The notes: generated by a model from the letters alone, not told the origin. DNA of 64,000 nucleotides from Lysobacteraceae bacterium NML08-0793 (GCA_002798275.1 NWQR01000007.1:1-64000); one strand, 5' to 3'. Shown: positions 1 through 9,448, counted from the first letter of the stretch. Numbers and translations are program-made.

Positions 1-2716
1 CCTGGCTGTTGCGCTTGCCGATATTGGCATCCAGACGACCGGCGCCGCCGAAGCCGCCGATGCGGAAGCCGGACTCGAACTGATAGTCCGCGCCGACCAG
101 ATACTGGTGGCCGCTGTAGCGGGTATAGGCGGTGCTGGCATCGCCTTGCAGATGGCCGCCGCGGGTCATCACGTCTGCCCAAGCGGAGAAGCCACCGCCT
201 TCCATCTGGCCGGTGAAGGCATCCTGGCCGGTGCGGGCGCGCGAGAGGGCGGCATTGCGCACATGGCGGCTGTCATCGGCAAACAGGCTGCGGACGCTGG
301 CATTGGCTTCACCCGAGAGCAGGTCAGCGGCGGCATTGGCCGCTTCTGCGGTGGGCAGCAGCACCAAGCGTTGCAGCAGGTCGTTGCTGTCGGCAAGGCT
401 ATCGAGCGCCGTGGCCGTTACCCGCTGGTTGTAGGTGCCGGCGACCGAGGCCAGCGAGGCGCCACGAATGATGTCGGCAAACACATCCGTCGTGGTGTAG
501 CGCAGCGAGGTGTTGAGGAACGGGGTCAGATAGCTGTTGTCCACACCGGCGAAGGTGCCGGTGATGCCACCTGCGGCGGTGAGGAAGTTGTAGCTCTGGC
601 CGAGGGCATAGGCGCCGGGCAGACGCACGGCGACCACGGTGCCGCCGTTCAGGGTGGCGGTGCCGGAGATGTTCAGCTTGTCCACCTGGTCGGGCGGGGT
701 CATTTCCAGCACGAAGCGCGAGCCAGCCTGCTGCACATAGTCGCCATTGATGGTGAGGGTGCCGACCGAATTGCCCGGAACGATGGCGCCAGCCACGCTG
801 ACATTGCCGTTGATGGTGCCGGTGCCGCCGAGGCCGCCGTCACTGCCGACCTGGATGTTGTTGTCGAGGCGGCCATTGACCAGCAGCACCCCGCCATTGG
901 CGTTGACATCGCTGCCGAGGGTGTTGTGGCCGGTCAGCTCCAGGATGCCGCCGTTGACGGTCAGGCCGTAGAAGCTGTTATTGCCACTCATGCGCAGCCA
1001 AGCATCGCTGTAGGGGCTGGAGAAGGTGAAGGTGGCATTGTTTTTGTAGTCGGTGATGTCATTGGTCCAGACATCCCAGACGCGGGCATCATTCCACCAA
1101 TGGGTGCCGCCGGCCTTGGCGACCATGCTGACATCGGTATCGACGCGGAACATGCCATAGCCTTCGATGGCTTTCTTCAGGTTCACCATGCCCCAGCCAT
1201 AGACCTCGTCCACACCGGCTTCGCCCATGTCAGTCGCGGTGGTCAGCAGCACATCGCGCACCTGGGCATTGGTCAGGTACGGATAGCGCTCAAACAGCAG
1301 CGCCAGCGCACCGGTGATGTGCGGCGTCGCCATCGAGGTGCCGCTGTAGTCGTCGTAGTCAAAAGTGGTGGCTTCGCGCAGCTTGTCGATACCCAACAAG
1401 CGGAAATTGCCGTTTTCATCTTCTTCAATGTCGCCATCGAGGCTTTCTCCGCCCATCACCGAGGAGTTAATCAAGGTCCCAGGGGCAGCGATACACCATT
1501 CCATCGAGAAACCGCATTTCATTGAGCGGTTGCTGAGCACATAGGGGTTATCAGCATCATCGGTCTGACGCACATTCACCACACTCAGCCAATATTTTTC
1601 CAGCTCGGGCATAAAGCGCGGCAGAGTAGCATGCATGCCGGCAATCGGGCTTTCTTCCGGGCTCGGATTGGTGCCGCTGTTGCCTGCGGCCCAAACCTGG
1701 ATCATACCGTTGGCCAGTGAGCCATCCCGGATAACTTGCCAGCGTTTGGTGAGCTGCTCATGGTTGAAATAAAACTCTTGCTCTTCGGCATCTTCAGGCT
1801 CACTGCCAAAGCCCCAGCTATGGTTGATGGCACGCACCCCGGCAGCGTTCATCTGCTGGTACATGTCTTCAAATGCAGTTTCATCCGCATAGGTGGCTAG
1901 CCTGTTGCAGATACCGAAGAACGCACAAAAGAGATTGAGATGGGTGAATTCATCTGCAAACAATCGTGCCGAGCTGAAGTTGGCGCCAAAGGCCACGCCA
2001 TGCATGCCGTTACCATCGCGGTTGGCGGCCATGGTACCGGCCACATGGGTACCATGGGAGCCATAGGACAGCACAAGTTTGCCCGCCAGATATTTGTACT
2101 GCTCTCGCAGATAGGGCTCCAGGCTAGGGTCCCAATAAGTGGCTTCAATTTGTGCGCGGCCACCATCAGTGCCAAAGCAAGCGGTTTCTCCACCGATTGC
2201 CTGATCTGCACCGCAGCGGGTGCCGTCCTCCAGCAGGTTGCCGATTTTTAGACCCTGGTGATCTTTGCCGGCAAACTCGGTGTGTTCAAGCCCAACGCCG
2301 GAATCGAACAGGCCAATGCGGATGCCCGAGCCGGTCAGGCCACGCGCATAGGCGTGATGGGCATTCATCGCCTCAAGTCCCCAGTCTTGCATGAACTCAT
2401 CGGTTTTCCAGCTGTCGGCATCGCCGAGTACGGCGGTTTCGCTATAGGCCGTCGTGGCGGTGTTGCTGGTCGCGGCCGAGCTGCTGCTCAAGGACACGCT
2501 TTGCAGGGCGGCAAGCTTTTGCGACAGCAGCTGATTGCGGCAATCCTGGCGCTCGGCATCGCTGCCAACGGCGCATTGGCTGCCTTCAAGGGCAAGGCCG
2601 GTTTGCGGAGCTTGTGCCACTGCGGCGATAGGCAGGGCGGCGGCCAGAAGGCTGAAGGAAATGGCTTGGAAAAGCTTGGAGCGAGAATTTTTGATGTGGC
2701 TATGTGTGTGCTTCAT
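1..2716 (-). CDS. S8 (subtilisin-type) autotransporter serine protease, partial
   Basis: About 905 codons lie in the window and the C-terminal end lies beyond the left edge. The protein starts with an extended signal peptide (residues 1-36, hydrophobic core about 18-34). It then has a peptidase S8 domain with the full triad: Asp138 in LFDSGVG, His221 in GSHGTHVAGT and Ser461 in GTSMATPH. From about residue 560 come Gly/Asn-rich repeats of the autotransporter-associated beta-strand type. From about residue 870 the start of an outer-membrane beta-barrel domain is visible (GGFSAWADVMTRGG). By family, such proteins export a protease passenger through their own barrel (type V secretion), often with roles in adhesion or protein processing; the substrate is unknown. 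AAGGA lies about 11 nt before the ATG. A long open frame on the opposite strand is a high-GC shadow. Confidence 0.93.
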   Translation of the reverse strand, partial: MKHTHSHIKNSRSKLFQAISFSLLAAALPIAAVAQAPQTGLALEGSQCAVGSDAERQDCRNQLLSQKLAALQSVSLSSSSAATSNTATTAYSETAVLGDADSWKTDEFMQDWGLEAMNAHHAYARGLTGSGIRIGLFDSGVGLEHTEFAGKDHQGLKIGNLLEDGTRCGADQAIGGETACFGTDGGRAQIEATYWDPSLEPYLREQYKYLAGKLVLSYGSHGTHVAGTMAANRDGNGMHGVAFGANFSSARLFADEFTHLNLFCAFFGICNRLATYADETAFEDMYQQMNAAGVRAINHSWGFGSEPEDAEEQEFYFNHEQLTKRWQVIRDGSLANGMIQVWAAGNSGTNPSPEESPIAGMHATLPRFMPELEKYWLSVVNVRQTDDADNPYVLSNRSMKCGFSMEWCIAAPGTLINSSVMGGESLDGDIEEDENGNFRLLGIDKLREATTFDYDDYSGTSMATPHITGALALLFERYPYLTNAQVRDVLLTTATDMGEAGVDEVYGWGMVNLKKAIEGYGMFRVDTDVSMVAKAGGTHWWNDARVWDVWTNDITDYKNNATFTFSSPYSDAWLRMSGNNSFYGLTVNGGILELTGHNTLGSDVNANGGVLLVNGRLDNNIQVGSDGGLGGTGTINGNVSVAGAIVPGNSVGTLTINGDYVQQAGSRFVLEMTPPDQVDKLNISGTATLNGGTVVAVRLPGAYALGQSYNFLTAAGGITGTFAGVDNSYLTPFLNTSLRYTTTDVFADIIRGASLASVAGTYNQRVTATALDSLADSNDLLQRLVLLPTAEAANAAADLLSGEANASVRSLFADDSRHVRNAALSRARTGQDAFTGQMEGGGFSAWADVMTRGGHLQGDASTAYTRYSGHQYLVGADYQFESGFRIGGFGGAGRLDANIGKRNSQ

Positions 2717-3001
2717 CTATCAATGTCCTTAGCTTGCGTGTAAAGGGAAGCGACCCAAGACAGGGAGGGTGCGCAGGCACTATATAGCTAAACGATTGCT
2801 AAATGCGGGCGGTTATGTAATATCAATGATGCTTTTGTGATGGGGGTCGCAATTTTCTGGCCGTTCTGGGGTGAGCTAGATGCGCGGCGCTGCTGCATCA
2901 ATCCCGTGAAAGGGCGCGTTGCAAGAGCAAAAATGCCAAGCAGAGGGCAGGGGCGGCGCACCCGGATGGGGCATGGCGATATGGCCATGTGGCTTGGATG
3001 C

Positions 3002-3433
3002 TCAGGGCAGGACTTGAACCCGCAGCGACATGGGGGGACGGGTATCGGGTGCAGGTCGTTTGATGCTTACCTGCAATTGCCCGTTGGCATCGCTGGCCAC
3101 CGGATAGCTGAACTGCCCGCGCGCATCCACGGGTACGACGTGTCCCTGAATCTCCACCCGGCTGCCGACCGGCACTTGGCCGTTCAATATTGCGCCGGCG
3201 CGTACTGTTCGCGGGATGGCTATCCGGCTGCCGGGAACCGGGCTGCCGGGTAGAACTGGGCGCAAGTCAACAGGTGGCTGGCGGGTGGCTGGCGGCATAT
3301 CGGATATCGGTTGATTTTGCGGAGCGTGCTGGGACGTGGCCTCCAGCCCGATTGTGGCAGGCGCGGGCTGCGACCGGGGTGGGCTGCATGCAGCAAGCGC
3401 CAATGCCAAAAGGCACGCAGAGGCGATATTCAT
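3002..3433 (-). CDS. Putative lipoprotein of unknown function
   Basis: This 143-residue protein has a short lipoprotein signal peptide with a lipobox ending at Cys16 (LALAAC). A Pro/Gln-rich linker (about 20-70) leads into a small beta-rich C-terminal region with the motif VGSRVEIQGHVVPVDARGQF, which resembles a carboxypeptidase-regulatory or Ig-like beta fold; that resemblance is an impression only. The start codon overlaps the pyrC stop by 4 nt (ATGA), so it is translationally coupled and last in the yidD-pyrC operon. I do not recognise a named family. The lipobox makes an envelope location likely. Confidence 0.7.
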   Translation of the reverse strand: MNIASACLLALALAACSPPRSQPAPATIGLEATSQHAPQNQPISDMPPATRQPPVDLRPVLPGSPVPGSRIAIPRTVRAGAILNGQVPVGSRVEIQGHVVPVDARGQFSYPVASDANGQLQVSIKRPAPDTRPPMSLRVQVLP

Positions 3434-4776
3434 CGGGCAAACACCAAGCGCTGACCTGCCGGTTGCCCCAGCAGATGCTGGCCGTCCCAGACTTTTCGGC
3501 CATTGACCCAGGTGGCCGCGATGCGCGATTTGAAAGTGTGGCCTTCAAACGGCGACCAGCCGCACTTGGACAGCACATCTTGACGTTGCACGGTGAGGGG
3601 GCGATCTTCCACCAGCACCAAGTCGGCGAAATAGCCTTCGCGCAGGAAGCCGCGCTCGGCCACATCGAACAATTGCGCCGGGGCATGGGCAAACTTTTGC
3701 ACGATTTGGCTGCGCTGGAGCCTGCCCGTATGCGCGTGCTCCAATGCGCTCAGTAGTGCGTATTGCACCAGGGGCAGGCCACTGGGCGCTTTCGCATAGG
3801 GCTGCTGTTTTTCATCCCAGCCATGCGGCGCGTGGTCGGTGGCGAGAACGTCGATGATGTCGCTTGCTAGGGCGGCAATCAGGGCATCGCGGTCGCTGGC
3901 TTCCTTGATTGCCGGGTTGCATTTGATTTGATTGCCAAGCCGGGCATAGTCCTCGCGGGCGAAGTGCAGAAAATGCACGCAGGTTTCTGCGGTGATGCGC
4001 TTTTTGCTGCCATCGGCGCGAATCAGCGGGCCTGGCTCGAACAAGGCCAGCTCGTCGGCGGTGGAAATATGCAGCACATGCAGACGGGCATCGTGGCGGC
4101 GTGCCAGGGCGACGGCCAACGTGCTGGACTTGAGGCAGGCTTCGCGGCTGCGGATCGCTGGGTGAAAATCGGCCGTGAGCGCATCGCCATACTGCGCCAG
4201 ATGCTGCGCCATCAGTGCATCAATGCTTGGGGTGTCCTCGCAGTGGGTGATGATGGGCGTGGGCGCATCGCGAAAGATGGCATCGAGAATCTCCGGGTTA
4301 TCGACCAGCATATTGCCGGTGGATGCGCCCATGAATACCTTGATACCCGGACTGCTTTTCGGATCAAGTGCCCGGATGGCTTCGATATTGTCGTTGCTTG
4401 CGCCCAAATAAAAGCCGTAATTGGCAAAGGCGCGACCTTCGGCCAGAGCATATTTGGCCTCCAGCGCGGCGCTGTCCAAGGTGGGCGGATTGGTATTGGG
4501 CATGTCCATGAAGCTGGTGATGCCGCCAGCCACGGCAGCAGCCGATTCGCTGGCGATATCCCCCTTGTGGGTCAGCCCCGGCTCGCGGAAATGCACCTGG
4601 TCATCAATCATGCCAGGCATCAGCCAGCGGCCTTCGGCATCGAAAACTTCTTCACCGGCGCGCGCGGCCAGACTGTCGCCGACCAAGGCGATGCGACCAT
4701 TTTCGATGCGCAGGTCGGCATTGAACTCGCGGCCTTCATTCACCAGCCGGGCATTGACGATAAGCGTGGATGTCAT
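3430..4776 (-). CDS. pyrC: Dihydroorotase (class I type)
   Basis: 448 residues. Catalyses the reversible cyclisation of N-carbamoyl-aspartate to dihydroorotate, the third step of pyrimidine synthesis, in the cytoplasm. Visible family signatures are the metal-site segment [17 protein letters not shown] (about 57-73), [10 protein letters not shown], the likely carboxylated lysine in [26 protein letters not shown] and the C-terminal metal Asp region [10 protein letters not shown]. The first histidine of the usual HxH is Gln60, leaving only His62. I believe this occurs in a subgroup of dihydroorotases, but it deserves attention. The gene overlaps yidD upstream and the lipoprotein downstream by 4 nt each, giving a three-gene operon. 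Confidence 0.95.
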   Translation of the reverse strand: MTSTLIVNARLVNEGREFNADLRIENGRIALVGDSLAARAGEEVFDAEGRWLMPGMIDDQVHFREPGLTHKGDIASESAAAVAGGITSFMDMPNTNPPTLDSAALEAKYALAEGRAFANYGFYLGASNDNIEAIRALDPKSSPGIKVFMGASTGNMLVDNPEILDAIFRDAPTPIITHCEDTPSIDALMAQHLAQYGDALTADFHPAIRSREACLKSSTLAVALARRHDARLHVLHISTADELALFEPGPLIRADGSKKRITAETCVHFLHFAREDYARLGNQIKCNPAIKEASDRDALIAALASDIIDVLATDHAPHGWDEKQQPYAKAPSGLPLVQYALLSALEHAHTGRLQRSQIVQKFAHAPAQLFDVAERGFLREGYFADLVLVEDRPLTVQRQDVLSKCGWSPFEGHTFKSRIAATWVNGRKVWDGQHLLGQPAGQRLVFAR

Positions 4777-5027
4777 GGGGACTCCTTTGGAGGGACGGAT
4801 TCGGATGCGGGGGCAGGCGGTACCGGATCATGGCCGCCGGGATGGAAAGGGGTGCAGCGGCCAAGGCGAGCGGCGCTCATGCAGCAGCCTTTGACTGGGC
4901 CAAAACGCTCGATGGCGGTCATGGCATATTCCGAGCAACTGGGCACAAAGCGGCAGCGCTGTCCAAGCAGAGGGCTGATGAACAGTTTGTAGCCGCGCAG
5001 CAAAAAAAGCAGGATCCGGGCAATCAC
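4773..5027 (-). CDS. yidD: Membrane protein insertion efficiency factor YidD
   Basis: 84 residues with the typical YidD pattern: an N-terminal hydrophobic/amphipathic segment ([17 protein letters not shown]), then the conserved [16 protein letters not shown] and [25 protein letters not shown]. The family assists YidC-dependent membrane-protein insertion at the inner membrane. It usually sits next to rnpA/yidC; here it instead heads the pyrC operon, with its stop overlapping the pyrC start by 4 nt. The start is the first Met and gives a normal family length. Confidence 0.94.
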   Translation of the reverse strand: MIARILLFLLRGYKLFISPLLGQRCRFVPSCSEYAMTAIERFGPVKGCCMSAARLGRCTPFHPGGHDPVPPAPASESVPPKESP

Positions 5028-5061
5028 GACAAGGTGTTTCCTGTATGTGGCGACAATCCGC

Positions 5062-5090
5062 TTGCAGGGGAAGGACGCCTAGGCTATAAC
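5062..5090 (+). promoter_or_regulatory. Candidate sigma-70 promoter for dksA
   Basis: TTGCAG (5062-5067) is followed by a 17-nt spacer and TATAAC (5085-5090), about 40 nt before the dksA start. The -10 matches 5 of 6 consensus bases and the -35 matches 3 of 6. It lies in the short divergent gap between yidD and dksA. Assigned by eye only. Confidence 0.4.
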
Positions 5091-5130
5091 AGCCCGCTTC
5101 CCCGGCTCAAGGGAATCTCAAGGAACCATC

Positions 5131-5970
5131 GTGGCAGTCAAGAAAACCGTCAAAAAAACCGATACCGAGGCTACTGGCAAGGCAGCAAGCAAACCCAAGG
5201 CCGGCGCCGCAAAGGCGTCTGTCGAAAAAGCCGACAAGGCGGAAAAAACCACCAAGCCCGCAGCCGGCAAGAAGGCCGGGGGCGAGCCGTCGGCGGCGAA
5301 GAAAGCCCCCGCCAAACAGGCCGCAAGCAAATCCGCAACTGGCAAGAGCAAGCCGGAAAAACAGGAGAAACCGGAAAAGCCCGCCAAGGCGAGTGCTGCT
5401 GCCAGCAGCAAGGCGGACAAGAAAAAGACCGATGCAAAGGCGGAAAAGTCCAAGGCATCGCCGGGCAAGGTATTGCGCGCAGTGGCGGCGGTGCCCAAGG
5501 ACAGCCCGATTGTCGCCAACAAAAAAGCACCGAAATACAAGGTGGATGAGGAAACCGGCCGTCCGGTCTTGCCCAAGGGCTATCAGCCTTCGGCCGACGA
5601 GGAATACATGAACCCGTTGCAGCTGGAATATTTCCGGCAAAAACTGGTGGCGCGTCGTGAAGAACTCATCGAGGAATCCAAGCAGACCATCGAAAACCTC
5701 AAGGACGAAGTGCGCGATATCGGCGATGAGGCCGAGCGCGCCAGCCGTGAGACCGAAAACGCACTGGAGCTGCGTACCCGCGACCGTTACCGCAAGCTGA
5801 TCGGCAAGATTGACAGCGTGATTCGCCGGGTGGACGAGGGCGATTACGGCTATTGCGTGGACAGCGGCGAAGAAATCGGCCTGGAGCGCTTGGAAGCACG
5901 TCCAGAAGCTGAGCGCACCATCGACGCCCAGGAGCGCTGGGAAATCCGCCGCAAGCAATTGGGCGATTGA
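5131..5970 (+). CDS. dksA: DksA-family RNA polymerase-binding regulator with Lys/Ala-rich N-terminal extension
   Basis: 279 residues from a GTG start with AAGGAA 5 nt upstream. The C-terminal half (about 165-279) is DksA: NPLQLEYFRQKLVARREEL leads into a coiled coil (with DIGDEAERAS at its tip region), then the zinc-finger-like region YGYCVDSGEEIG and RLEARPEAE. E. coli DksA (about 151 residues) has four zinc cysteines. Here only Cys242 remains; the others are Ser245, Thr263 and Ala266, so zinc binding is doubtful, as in low-cysteine DksA variants. The first ~125 residues are almost entirely Lys, Ala, Ser, Glu and Pro, like the tail of histone H1. The family binds the RNA polymerase secondary channel with ppGpp. 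A strong terminator follows. Confidence 0.93.
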   Translation: MAVKKTVKKTDTEATGKAASKPKAGAAKASVEKADKAEKTTKPAAGKKAGGEPSAAKKAPAKQAASKSATGKSKPEKQEKPEKPAKASAAASSKADKKKTDAKAEKSKASPGKVLRAVAAVPKDSPIVANKKAPKYKVDEETGRPVLPKGYQPSADEEYMNPLQLEYFRQKLVARREELIEESKQTIENLKDEVRDIGDEAERASRETENALELRTRDRYRKLIGKIDSVIRRVDEGDYGYCVDSGEEIGLERLEARPEAERTIDAQERWEIRRKQLGD

Positions 5971-5984
5971 TTTGCACAAGCCTG

Positions 5985-6015
5985 AAGCCGCCGGTCTCCC
6001 CGGCGGCTTTCATTT
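5985..6015 (+). terminator. Intrinsic terminator after dksA
   Basis: Perfect 10-bp stem AAGCCGCCGG / CCGGCGGCTT (5985-5994 and 6000-6009) with a 5-nt loop, followed by TTTCATTT. Confidence 0.8.
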
Positions 6016-6079
6016 GCGCCGACTACGGCGGCCTGTCCGGCATGGCATAATTGCCCGTTCGATTTTTCCGAGTTGACCG

Positions 6080-6424
6080 ATGAACCTTCTTGATTTTTTG
6101 ATTCCCGCCGCCCACGCCCAGCAGGCCGCAGGCCAAGCGCAGCCCGGCGGCATGATGGGCAGCCTGCTGTTCCCGATTGTGCTGATTGCCATCATGTATT
6201 TTTTGATGATTCGCCCACAGATGAAGCGTGCCAAGGAGCATCGCACCATGTTGGCGGCGCTGGAAAAGGGCAATGAAGTCATCACCAATGGCGGTTTGGC
6301 GGGCGTGGTGAGTGATATTGGCGAGAGTTTCGTCACGGTGCAAATCGCTGAAAACGTGCGCGTGCGCGTGCAAAAGACGGCCATTGCCGCAGTTCTGCCC
6401 AAGGGTACGCTCAAGGGCGCCTGA
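6080..6424 (+). CDS. yajC: Sec translocon accessory protein YajC
   Basis: 114 residues. A short N-terminal stretch is followed by one transmembrane helix (about 28-48, LLFPIVLIAIMYFLMIRPQ) and a cytoplasmic domain with the family motif RPQMKRAKEHRTMLAAL and NEVITNGGLAG. YajC associates with SecDF-YidC at the inner membrane. The yajC-secD-secF order is the canonical operon: 50 nt to secD, then 12 nt to secF. Confidence 0.97.
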   Translation: MNLLDFLIPAAHAQQAAGQAQPGGMMGSLLFPIVLIAIMYFLMIRPQMKRAKEHRTMLAALEKGNEVITNGGLAGVVSDIGESFVTVQIAENVRVRVQKTAIAAVLPKGTLKGA

Positions 6425-6474
6425 TTTTTTACCACTATTGGAGTCGTGCGGTTGCTGCCGCATGAGTGAACGTC

Positions 6475-8361
6475 ATGCTCGAGTTTCCTCGCTGGAAATA
6501 TGTCCTGATTGTGTTCGTGCTGATTTTGAGCACGATTTATGCCTTGCCCAATCTGTATCCCAAAGACCCGTCGGTGCAAATCACCGCCGCACGCGGCACA
6601 TTGACCGCGGCCGATGTCGATTCGGTACGCAGCGCTGTCAATGGCGCGCTGGTGGATGCAGGTATCCAGCCCAAGTCCATCGAAGTGCCCAAGCCTGGCA
6701 CTGTGGCGGTGCGGCTTGTCGATACCGGGCAGCAGGCCAAGGCACAGGCCGCCATCCGTGAGGCGCTGGGGCAAGAGTATGCGGTGGCACTCAATCTGCT
6801 TTCTTCCGTGCCCGCTTGGCTGGAGCGTTTTGGCGCCAAGCCGATGTCATTGGGGCTGGATTTGCAGGGCGGCGTGCACTTCTTGATGCAGGTCGATCAA
6901 AAGGCCGCGCTGGAAAAGCGTCTGGAAGCCTATGCAGACAATATGCGTGCGGCATTGCGTCATGCCAATCTGAAATATCGTTCGGTAGAGCATCGCGCGG
7001 ATAATGTCATCGTGGTGAGTCTGGAGCCGGGCGTATCCACCGATGAAGCGCAAAAAGTGCTGACCGATACCCTTGGCAATGCGCTGACCGGCGGCCCGGG
7101 CTTTACCTGGACGACGCAAGATGGCAGCACTTTGCTTGCACGCCTGCCGGAAGCGGAAATCAACCGGATTGCCCTAGAGGCGGTCGATCAGAACCGCTCG
7201 GTGATTGGCGATCGCATCAACTCCTTGGGTGTGGCCGAGCCGGTATTGCAGCGTCAAGGCAATGACCGTCTGGTGATTCAGCTGCCGGGTTTGCAGGATA
7301 CCGCCGAAGCCAAGCGTCAAATTGGCGCGACCGCGACACTTGAGTTTCGTGCCGTTACCGGCGATGAGGCCACCGCCGCCGCCGCTGAAGCCTCGGGTCA
7401 GATTCCGCCGGATTCACGTCTGTATCGTCAGCAAAGCGGTGCGCCGATTTTGCTCTCCAAGCGCGTGCTGGTATCGGGGGACGAGTTGCTCTCGGCCATT
7501 CCGACCACCGATGGCAATACCGGCTCGCCGGCGGTTTCTATCACGCTAAATGCCGCCGGTGGCAAGCGCATGCTGGAGCACACCATGGAAAATGTCGGCC
7601 AGCGTCTTGGCGTGGTGTATATCGAGCGCGTGCCGACCGTAACCATCGTGGATGGTGAAGAAGTGCAAAGCTCGCGCATCGAGGAGCGCGTCATCAGTGC
7701 CTCGACCATCCAGGGCGTGTTTGGCAAGGACTTCCAGACCACCGGGCTTTCCCAGAGCGAAGCGCAGAGCCTTGCCAAGCAGCTGAAGTCCGGTGCTTTG
7801 GCCGCGCCGATGGATTTTGTCGCCGAAAGCGTGATCGGCCCAAGTCTTGGCAAAGAAAACGTCGAGCGCGGCGTGCGTGCCGTGCTGTACGCCTTCTTGT
7901 TCACCCTGTTTTTCTTCATGATTTATTACCGCATGTTCGGTCTGATTACCTCGGTGGCACTGCTGTTCAACTTGGTTATCGTGACAGCCGTGCTGTCGGT
8001 CTTTGGCGCCACCATGACCCTGCCGGGCTTTGCCGGGCTTGCGCTGTCCATTGGTTTGTCGGTGGACGCGAACGTGCTCATCAATGAGCGTATCCGTGAG
8101 GAGCTGCGTGCGGGTATGCCGCCAAAAGCCGCCATCGCCGAAGGTTATGACAAGGCATCCAGTTCGATTTTCGATGCCAACATAACCGGCATTCTGGCCG
8201 GTGTGGCGCTGTATGCCTTTGGCACCGGGCCGCTGAAAGGCTTTGCCGTAACGCTCATCATCGGCATCGTGGCCTCGATGTTCACCGCATTGACCGTGAC
8301 CCGTGCCATCGCCACGCTGATTTATGGCCGTCGCAACAAGCTCAAGACGCTGGCGATTTGA
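6475..8361 (+). CDS. secD: Protein translocase subunit SecD
   Basis: 628 residues if the start is the ATG at 6475 (protein beginning MLEFPRWKY, as in homologues). A GTG at 6466 in frame would add three residues, and neither has a strong ribosome-binding site. It has one N-terminal transmembrane helix (about 8-26), a large periplasmic domain with the signature LGLDLQGGVHFLMQVD near 125, and five helices at about 463-615 (FVAESVIGPSLG, then LSIGLSVDANVLINERIREE). SecD and SecF form a proton-driven RND-like complex that pulls secreted proteins out of SecYEG. Confidence 0.97.
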   Translation: MLEFPRWKYVLIVFVLILSTIYALPNLYPKDPSVQITAARGTLTAADVDSVRSAVNGALVDAGIQPKSIEVPKPGTVAVRLVDTGQQAKAQAAIREALGQEYAVALNLLSSVPAWLERFGAKPMSLGLDLQGGVHFLMQVDQKAALEKRLEAYADNMRAALRHANLKYRSVEHRADNVIVVSLEPGVSTDEAQKVLTDTLGNALTGGPGFTWTTQDGSTLLARLPEAEINRIALEAVDQNRSVIGDRINSLGVAEPVLQRQGNDRLVIQLPGLQDTAEAKRQIGATATLEFRAVTGDEATAAAAEASGQIPPDSRLYRQQSGAPILLSKRVLVSGDELLSAIPTTDGNTGSPAVSITLNAAGGKRMLEHTMENVGQRLGVVYIERVPTVTIVDGEEVQSSRIEERVISASTIQGVFGKDFQTTGLSQSEAQSLAKQLKSGALAAPMDFVAESVIGPSLGKENVERGVRAVLYAFLFTLFFFMIYYRMFGLITSVALLFNLVIVTAVLSVFGATMTLPGFAGLALSIGLSVDANVLINERIREELRAGMPPKAAIAEGYDKASSSIFDANITGILAGVALYAFGTGPLKGFAVTLIIGIVASMFTALTVTRAIATLIYGRRNKLKTLAI

Positions 8362-8373
8362 GGAACAGAACAG

Positions 8374-9342
8374 ATGAAAATTTTTCCGTTGACACTCATT
8401 CCCAGCAATACCCAGTTCGACTTCATGCGGGTGCGCTGGGTTGGCTTGATTGCAGCCCTGTTGATGTTGGTGGTGGCGCTGGGCGGTATCGCCGTCAAGG
8501 GCTTCAACTTCGGCTTGGACTTCACCGGGGGCACTGCCATCGAGCTGGGTTTTGAGAAAGCGCCAAACATCGAGCAGTTGCGCGGCAAACTGGCCGCCGC
8601 CGGATTTGAAAACGCCCAGGTACAGGCTTTTGGCAATGGCACCGATGTGCTGGTGCGCCTGCGTGCCGAGCAAGGGCAGGGCGACAAGCTCGGCAACAGT
8701 GTGGAGCAGAGCAATCTCATTGTGACTGCCGTAACCACCCAAGAAAATCCGGTGGTGCTGAAAAGCCGCGAAACCATCAGCGCCCTGGTCAGCTCGGAGT
8801 TGACCAGCAAAGCCTTGCAAGCCGTGTTGTTCGTGCTGGTGGGCTTTTTGATTTACATCAGCCTGCGCTTTGAATGGAAGTTCGCTGTGGTCGCCAGCAT
8901 CACCACTTTGTTCGACGTGGTGGTGGCTGCGGGCTTTTTCGCACTCACCGGGCGCGAGTTCGACTTGACCGTTCTGGCCGGTTTGCTGTCGGTGATGGGC
9001 TTCTCCATCAACGACACCATCGTGGTGTTCGACCGCGTGCGTGAAAACTTCCGCACCATGCGCGGTACGCCGTTCGAGGTCTTCAACGCCTCCATCAACC
9101 AGACGCTCTCGCGTACCATCATCACCTCGGCCGTGTTCTTCCTGTCGGTGCTGGCGTTGTTCCTGTTCGGCGGCGAATCGCTCCAAGGGCTGGCACTGAC
9201 GCAGATGATTGGTGCGATTGTCGGTACGGCCTCGTCCATCTTCGTTGCCTGTGCGATGTTGACCGTCGGCCCGCTGACGGTGACCAAGCAGGATCTGATG
9301 CCCAAGGCGCGTGATGATGCGGAGCTTGATCGCCGCCCCTGA
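8374..9342 (+). CDS. secF: Protein translocase subunit SecF
   Basis: 322 residues. N-terminal transmembrane helix (about 20-42), periplasmic region starting GLDFTGGTAIELGFE, and five C-terminal helices that include the family motif VMGFSINDTIVVFDRVRENF. Partner of SecD, with which it is co-transcribed 12 nt downstream. The first Met gives a standard family start (MKIFPLTLIP). A terminator follows the stop. Confidence 0.97.
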   Translation: MKIFPLTLIPSNTQFDFMRVRWVGLIAALLMLVVALGGIAVKGFNFGLDFTGGTAIELGFEKAPNIEQLRGKLAAAGFENAQVQAFGNGTDVLVRLRAEQGQGDKLGNSVEQSNLIVTAVTTQENPVVLKSRETISALVSSELTSKALQAVLFVLVGFLIYISLRFEWKFAVVASITTLFDVVVAAGFFALTGREFDLTVLAGLLSVMGFSINDTIVVFDRVRENFRTMRGTPFEVFNASINQTLSRTIITSAVFFLSVLALFLFGGESLQGLALTQMIGAIVGTASSIFVACAMLTVGPLTVTKQDLMPKARDDAELDRRP

Positions 9343-9364
9343 ATGCGCCGCAATCGGCCTTTGC

Positions 9365-9395
9365 ATACGGAGCCTTCGGGCTCCGTATTGCTTTT
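9365..9395 (+). terminator. Intrinsic terminator after secF
   Basis: Perfect 10-bp stem ATACGGAGCC / GGCTCCGTAT (9365-9374 and 9379-9388) capped by a TTCG tetraloop, followed by TGCTTTT. Confidence 0.85.
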
Positions 9396-9448
9396 GGGCA
9401 TTGCTGGATAGCTGCATGTTTTTGCAACAGTCAAATCCATCCATCCGC

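Noticed and set aside
107-1525. A 472-codon open frame on the plus strand
   Set aside because: It lies opposite the autotransporter, whose minus-strand frame has a signal peptide, protease triad and repeats. The plus frame has no recognisable domain and is a high-GC antisense shadow.
2788-2988. Short frame on the minus strand between the autotransporter and the lipoprotein gene
   Set aside because: Rich in Arg/Pro, with no ribosome-binding site or family features; probably non-coding spacer.
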